Of a DNA stretch of 9,949 nt, positions 6,106 to 9,949 are shown piece by piece. The DNA comes from Oligoflexales bacterium (GTDB taxonomy: Bacteria; Bdellovibrionota; Oligoflexia; Oligoflexales; Oligoflexaceae), in NCBI GenBank assembly GCA_015232735.1, contig JADFZC010000069.1:1-9949 (forward strand), in the 5' to 3' direction. The translations under genes and the position numbers were made by a program. Within the stretch, counting starts at the first letter, position 1; every line of letters begins with the position of its first letter. A model generated the notes under the pieces. It did not search any database. It saw nothing but the letters and a program-made list of their open reading frames with translations, and was not told the origin of the DNA.

Positions 6106-7884
6106 CTACAAACAGCGCGTTTTTCGGTGAAAAACTTTTTCGATTGCCTCGATAAGCTTGTCTATTCCGCTGACCTTGTCAAAGAAACCATCGGCAAGCG
6201 TGCCGATAGCCTCGCTCTCCTCCGGCCGGAGATATCCGGACATGGCTATGACAACCGGACTATCGCCAATCTCCTTCCTTATCCGTCTCAGCAGTTCCAG
6301 CACATTTCCTTTTGGAACGTGAACATCGGCAATAACGATGTCAATACCACGGCTTTTTATTGTTTCAAACGCAGCCGGGGCACTCAGCGCTTCAAAGACA
6401 ACACCGCCCAGATCCTCAAACTCAATGCGCAAGAGATCCCTGAAGTAGTCTTCATCTTCAATGATCAGGATTTTGCTACCTTTGATGAAAGAACCATGGC
6501 ATGCCGCTTCTTCAGAAGTGGCGTGGTCCCGGATGGGCACATCAGTCTGCCTTTTCGGAAGTCTCAGTACAAACCTGGTTTGGGATGATGACTCATCAAG
6601 AAAGAGATCCCCTCTGTGTCCCTGTGCCAGACTTCTTGAGATATTCAGGCCGATTCCAAGCCCCTTTCCCACCTGCTTTGTGGTTAAAAAAGGAGCAAAA
6701 AGCCTTCCTCTGATCTCCTTTGGAATGCCCGCGCCCGTGTCGGTGACCGATATTTCAACAAAGTCGCCTGTATTCACATAACCCAGCCTTATCTCCCTTA
6801 CCTTTTCTTTTTCGAGGATATCACAGGCATTGTTTATGAGATTCAGGATGATTTGCGATATCTCTGACGGCCTGCATTCAACTCTGACATCAGGCATCTC
6901 TTCGACCACCATCTCAATATTATGTGACAGCAGCCTCCCCTTGCATAAAATCATTGTTTCATCGATTATATCCTTTAAAGAAGCCATGACAAAAGGATCG
7001 CCGCTTCCATCCCTTGCCATACAGCGTATGGAATTGATTATTTTCAAGATCCTTGTTGCAGTTGTCTGAATCAGCCTGATTGTCTTTGATACTTCCGGAT
7101 CTGACTCCTCATTCAGAAGGATTTTTTCCAGGCGCATGCTTGCCGAGCTGATTATCGCAATCGGATTATTTATTTCGTGGGCAATACCGCTCGACATCTC
7201 GCCGAGAGCGGCCAGTTTTGAAGCCTGGAAAGACTTGACCGTCAGATCTTTTTGACGTTTTTCAGCCTCTTTTCTTTCCCTGATATCCCTCATAATGCCG
7301 ACGGCACACCATTTCCCGTTAAGAAAAAGTGAAGAGAGCGACAGCTCAATGGGGATTTCAAAGCCAGCCTTTCCTACAGCGCTCAGTTCCACTGTTTTTC
7401 CGATTACCTTGCCCTCTCCGGTATGCTTGAATCTGTCGAAAGCCTCGACATAGTTTCCAAACAGTTCTTTCGGACTGACGATTGAGTGAAGGTTTTTGCC
7501 TATCATGTCATCGGAGCTGTAGCCGAGTATCTCTTCGGCGGCCTTGTTCCAAAAAGTGGTATTTCCATCATTATCGATCATTACTATGCCGTCCTTGGCG
7601 GCGACGGTCACAGACTTGAATATGCTTATGCTGTTCAGGAGAGCCTCTTCAACCTTTGCCAGTTCGTCCCTCTCTCTGGCCAGAATCTCTTTTGCGACCA
7701 TCGTCGCCTTTATCTCCTCGCCCAGCATTGCAAGACCAAGGAGGACCGCGTCGAGTCCGTCATCCGCAAAGTCGGAGGTGGAGGTCGGAACATCATAGTT
7801 CCCCCTGGCAATCTCGCAGATGGAATTTAAAATAACCTCGACTTTGGCTTCAAAAGACTTTCTGAACAGTTCGCCTTCTGTCAT
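6106..7884 (-). CDS. Soluble hybrid sensor histidine kinase (HAMP-like/PAS/HisKA/HATPase_c/receiver)
   Basis: This 592-residue protein has no membrane segment and should be cytoplasmic. Residues 15-65 (IARGNYDV, then DDGLDAVLLGLAMLGEEI) resemble a HAMP-like helical module, followed by a coiled stretch to about 85. A PAS domain spans about 88-205, ending GIMRDIRERKEAE. The HisKA motif GEMSSGIAHEINNP gives phospho-acceptor His236. The ATP-binding domain has the N-box (LNLINNACDIL, Asn351/352), the G1 box DTGAGIP (Asp382) and GKGLGIGL (407-413). A C-terminal receiver (470-585) has acidic residues Glu476/Asp477, phospho-acceptor Asp520 in IADVHVP, Ser549 and Lys570. Lys570 is followed by Val-Ser rather than the usual Pro. 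The start ATG overlaps the stop of the STAS-like gene (ATGA), so the two are translationally coupled and probably work in one signalling unit. The input signal and any downstream phosphotransfer partner are not evident. Confidence 0.92.
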   Translation of the reverse strand: MTEGELFRKSFEAKVEVILNSICEIARGNYDVPTSTSDFADDGLDAVLLGLAMLGEEIKATMVAKEILARERDELAKVEEALLNSISIFKSVTVAAKDGIVMIDNDGNTTFWNKAAEEILGYSSDDMIGKNLHSIVSPKELFGNYVEAFDRFKHTGEGKVIGKTVELSAVGKAGFEIPIELSLSSLFLNGKWCAVGIMRDIRERKEAEKRQKDLTVKSFQASKLAALGEMSSGIAHEINNPIAIISSASMRLEKILLNEESDPEVSKTIRLIQTTATRILKIINSIRCMARDGSGDPFVMASLKDIIDETMILCKGRLLSHNIEMVVEEMPDVRVECRPSEISQIILNLINNACDILEKEKVREIRLGYVNTGDFVEISVTDTGAGIPKEIRGRLFAPFLTTKQVGKGLGIGLNISRSLAQGHRGDLFLDESSSQTRFVLRLPKRQTDVPIRDHATSEEAACHGSFIKGSKILIIEDEDYFRDLLRIEFEDLGGVVFEALSAPAAFETIKSRGIDIVIADVHVPKGNVLELLRRIRKEIGDSPVVIAMSGYLRPEESEAIGTLADGFFDKVSGIDKLIEAIEKVFHRKTRCL

Positions 7885-8270
7885 TTCAAGTACCCCTTCA
7901 ACCAGTCCAGAGCATCGGATTCGGATGTGAATATTTGCACAGGATTAATGTGTTTGTTGATCCCGATAAAAAAATTTCCTATTATTCTCGAAACAGGAGA
8001 ACTGACAAGAAGCGCCGAGGCTGAAACATATCTGGCCGCCTCAGCACCGGCAAAATAGTTTCTGGCATCGCGGCATATGGATTTTATCCCGGACAGATCG
8101 ATAAGAACCGGAACCGATCTTCCTTCTGTCATTTTTGAGATCTCCGCTATCGCTCTTTTGGCATCATCCAAAGAGACCTCGCCGTCCCTGTTGACAACAA
8201 CCCTTACTATGCCGTCATCAGCAAGTTCAATCGTATCCACTCGTGTACAGACTTTTGCCATAGCCGCCAT
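7881..8270 (-). CDS. STAS-like (SpoIIAA/DUF7793-type) signalling protein
   Basis: This small soluble protein is 129 residues from ATG 8270. It reads as an alternating beta/alpha domain: a short beta hairpin (DDGIVRVVVNRDGEVSL), a helix with KRAIAEISKMTEGRSVPVLI, the strand LIDLSGIKSI, then ARYVSASALLVSSPVSRIIG and a C-terminal ESDALDWLK helix. The strand-then-helix pattern, the 'TEGRSVPVLIDLSGIKSI' segment and the closing FTSESDALDWL match the STAS-like family often called DUF7793, which I recall next to sensor kinases. It lacks an obvious SpoIIAA-type Asp-Ser phosphorylation motif. The open frame extends two codons to GTG 8276, but GAGG (complement of 8278-8281) is well spaced for ATG 8270, which I prefer. 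The stop overlaps the next kinase start by four bases (ATGA). A partner or input role for that kinase is inferred. Confidence 0.75.
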   Translation of the reverse strand: MAAMAKVCTRVDTIELADDGIVRVVVNRDGEVSLDDAKRAIAEISKMTEGRSVPVLIDLSGIKSICRDARNYFAGAEAARYVSASALLVSSPVSRIIGNFFIGINKHINPVQIFTSESDALDWLKGYLK

Positions 8271-8614
8271 CTTCACACCTCAAAAAACAACTCACAGGCA
8301 GATGCTCCCAACACTATTCAACCACTTTTTCTCAGATCAAAGCGGTGGAATTCGAACTGTTGAAAGAAGGCATGCCCTCAGTAAAAATACGGATATCATC
8401 GCTCTGTCTATCATAAAAAAATATGGCTGATTTTCCCACAGAAATTGAAGAAAGCATACAGAAATGTGAAATTTGACTGCATTGCATGATACCGGAATAC
8501 CAGCTACATCCGTAGAATACATAGTTTCATCTATGGATTATATGGACAATAGATGTAAAATACAATCATATCTCCAAATTTCCTGATAACCAGACTTTAA
8601 GAAAAGAGGATATC
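8271..8614. other. Divergent intergenic region between the two kinase units
   Basis: These 344 bases separate the minus-strand STAS-kinase unit from the plus-strand receiver-kinase gene and should hold both promoters. I find no convincing protein gene here; a 61-residue open frame on the minus strand (8337-8522) has no coding signs. The best -35 for the plus gene is TTGACT (8473-8478), but the -10 at 17 bases (AATACC) is poor. The most structured part is 8505-8557, described separately. Confidence 0.6.
8505..8557 (+). promoter_or_regulatory. Overlapping inverted repeats upstream of the receiver-kinase gene
   Basis: Three nested pairings share this stretch. ATCCGTAGA (8508-8516) pairs with TCTATGGAT (8530-8538) over nine positions, perfect as plus-strand RNA if one G-U is allowed. 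CATCTAT (8528-8534) pairs exactly with ATAGATG (8549-8555). TACATC (8505-8510) pairs exactly with GATGTA (8552-8557). TATGGA is also directly repeated at 8532-8537 and 8541-8546. The first two pairings share bases, so they are mutually exclusive in RNA; as DNA they could be overlapping operator half-sites. It ends 57 bases before the TTG start. Confidence 0.4.
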
Positions 8615-9949
8615 TTGGGTTTCATAGAATCGAAAAGTTACCGCCTCAGCAACGAAATCATGATTATTGACGACTGTCCGGACAGTGTTCACCTGCTGAC
8701 CACTATAACAGAAAAGGCGGGATACACCGCAGTTGGCACCATCGATGCAGCCTCGGCATTGTCGCTGCTTTCCACGCGTTCACCTGAACTCATACTGCTC
8801 GACATACATATGCCGCTGGTAAATGGATTTGAACTGTCCCGAAAGATCAAGGAGAATCCGCTGACAAAGGAAATACCGATAATATTTATAACATGCCTTA
8901 CAGACATTGAAAGCAAGAGGAATGGATTCGAGTCGGGCTGTTCCGATTATATTACCAAGCCTTTCGATATCGATGAGGTCAGGCTCAGAATCGACCATCA
9001 TATCTGCCTCAGAAGATACAGAGAAGAACTTGAAAGGAAAAACATTCTTCTCAAGGCTCAGGGCGAGGCGTCCTGGGATGGGATAGCGGCCATTGATTCT
9101 GACGGGAAGGTCATGCTGTACAATGAAAATATCGTCAGGATGTGGGGAATCCCGGACAGTATGATATCGGAACAGGATGAAAGAGAGGTTTTGAAATTTA
9201 TTCTGGGCAAACTTGAGCATCCGGACCATTTCCTGAAAAAACTGAGAAGCCTGTTCGGGAATGAAAAGCAAAAAGACACGTACGAGTTATGTTTGAAGGA
9301 TGGCAGGATATTCGAGGGGTATTCATCCCCTCTGTCCTCCGATGAGGGGAAATTTTTGGGCAGGATATTGTTTTTCAGGGATGTCACTGAAAAACACAGG
9401 CTGTGGGAACACTTGCGGCATCTTGACAAACTTGAGACGCTCGGGGTTCTGGCAAGCCGGATAGCACATGACTTCAACAACCTGCTTGCCGGGGTCTTCG
9501 GATATACCCAGCTTGCCAGAAGATATTGCAATGACGGCAGGGTTTTGAATCATATCAATAAGGTAAACATGCTTTTCGACAGAGCCAAAGGACTGACACA
9601 GAAGCTCATGGCTTTTTCGCGGGGTGGAGTCCCCTCAAAGAAAACTTTTTCCATTTTGGATCTTTTGCACAGACAGGCAAAATTTGCTACGGGAGATTCG
9701 AATGCCCTTTATGAGATCAAAGCGGCCGGCGAGCTGGGTTTTTGCGAAGCCGATGAAGATCAGATAATTCAACTTATAGAAAATATTTTAAAAAACTCCA
9801 TCCAGGCGATGCCTGAAGAAGGGGGAAAGATAACCATATTTGCGGAAAATGCTGATCTACCGGCTGGACTTGTTTCAAACCTGAAAGCCGGAAAATATGT
9901 CAAACTTACTTTCGAGGATACCGGACATGGAATAGAGCCTGACATAATT
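8615..9949 (+). CDS. Receiver-PAS-HisKA-HATPase hybrid sensor kinase, truncated by the window edge
   Basis: There are 445 codons in frame with no stop before the right edge. The preferred start is TTG at 8615, four bases after AGAGGA (8605-8610). The first ATG (8660) would cut into the first receiver strand (IMIIDD), and an upstream in-frame stop lies at 8522-8524. A receiver spans about residues 14-130, with Asp19/Asp20, phospho-acceptor Asp63 in LILLDIHMP, Thr93 and Lys115-Pro. A PAS-like domain follows (about 145-270, ending FFRDVTEK). The HisKA helix has SRIAHDFNNLLAGV, with phospho-acceptor His285 of the His-Asp-Phe-Asn-Asn type. The ATP-binding domain shows the N-box (ENILKNSIQAM) and begins the G1 box (EDTGHGIEP) at the edge; the later glycine box is outside. 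No membrane segment is seen, so it is probably cytoplasmic and may receive phosphate at its N-terminus. The divergent STAS-kinase unit suggests a shared signalling role. Confidence 0.9.
   Translation, partial: MGFIESKSYRLSNEIMIIDDCPDSVHLLTTITEKAGYTAVGTIDAASALSLLSTRSPELILLDIHMPLVNGFELSRKIKENPLTKEIPIIFITCLTDIESKRNGFESGCSDYITKPFDIDEVRLRIDHHICLRRYREELERKNILLKAQGEASWDGIAAIDSDGKVMLYNENIVRMWGIPDSMISEQDEREVLKFILGKLEHPDHFLKKLRSLFGNEKQKDTYELCLKDGRIFEGYSSPLSSDEGKFLGRILFFRDVTEKHRLWEHLRHLDKLETLGVLASRIAHDFNNLLAGVFGYTQLARRYCNDGRVLNHINKVNMLFDRAKGLTQKLMAFSRGGVPSKKTFSILDLLHRQAKFATGDSNALYEIKAAGELGFCEADEDQIIQLIENILKNSIQAMPEEGGKITIFAENADLPAGLVSNLKAGKYVKLTFEDTGHGIEPDII

Noticed and set aside
8337..8522. 61-codon minus-strand open frame in the divergent intergenic region
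   Set aside because: No ribosome binding site, no recognisable domain, and composition like translated intergenic AT-rich DNA.
8780..9553. Minus-strand open frames (163, 157 and 76 codons) at the right end
   Set aside because: They are antisense to the receiver-PAS-kinase, whose receiver and HisKA motifs are unmistakable in the plus frame.
1..9949. A new defence, mobile or CRISPR system
   Set aside because: No nuclease, integrase, transposase, reverse transcriptase, toxin-antitoxin pair or spaced direct repeats were found; the genes fit metabolism, transport and signalling.

Overview
The window looks like chromosomal DNA of a Gram-negative bacterium of moderate GC content. The evidence is a lipoprotein signal peptide, a proteobacterial-type Fur box, a CPA2 antiporter and large soluble hybrid kinases. 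A delta-proteobacterial (Desulfobacterota/Myxococcota-like) host is my best guess, but it rests on gene style only. No rRNA, tRNA, mobile element or CRISPR array is visible.

Layout: everything from base 1 to about 8270 is on the minus strand; one gene at the right edge is on the plus strand. From left to right: the N-terminal end of a probable MaoC-like dehydratase (1-234, cut by the window edge); a von Willebrand A-domain lipoprotein (366-1724); a UDP-sugar pyrophosphorylase of the type best known from plants and kinetoplastids (1893-3800); a MoaD-like sulfur carrier (3894-4142); a KefB/KefC-like cation:proton antiporter with a Rossmann domain (4297-5931); a soluble HAMP-like/PAS/HisKA/HATPase/receiver hybrid kinase (6106-7884), translationally coupled to a STAS-like protein (7881-8270). 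After a 344-base divergent intergenic region comes the start of a second kinase with receiver-PAS-HisKA-HATPase order (8615 to the right edge). This gene is long and clear, but it runs off the window and starts with TTG.

The right third is a two-kinase sensory cluster: a STAS-like protein plus a hybrid kinase, transcribed away from a receiver-headed kinase. The left two thirds are separately spaced genes with mostly their own leaders, not one tight operon. The regulatory DNA adds most to this: a perfect 7-1-7 Fur-type box sits across the stop codon of the sugar pyrophosphorylase gene and upstream of the lipoprotein gene; a perfect 10-base inverted repeat lies in the antiporter leader; overlapping inverted repeats lie between the divergent kinase genes. 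I do not see a defence system or a mobile island. The items most worth follow-up are the eukaryote-like sugar pyrophosphorylase, the Fur box and lipoprotein pair, and the kinase cluster.
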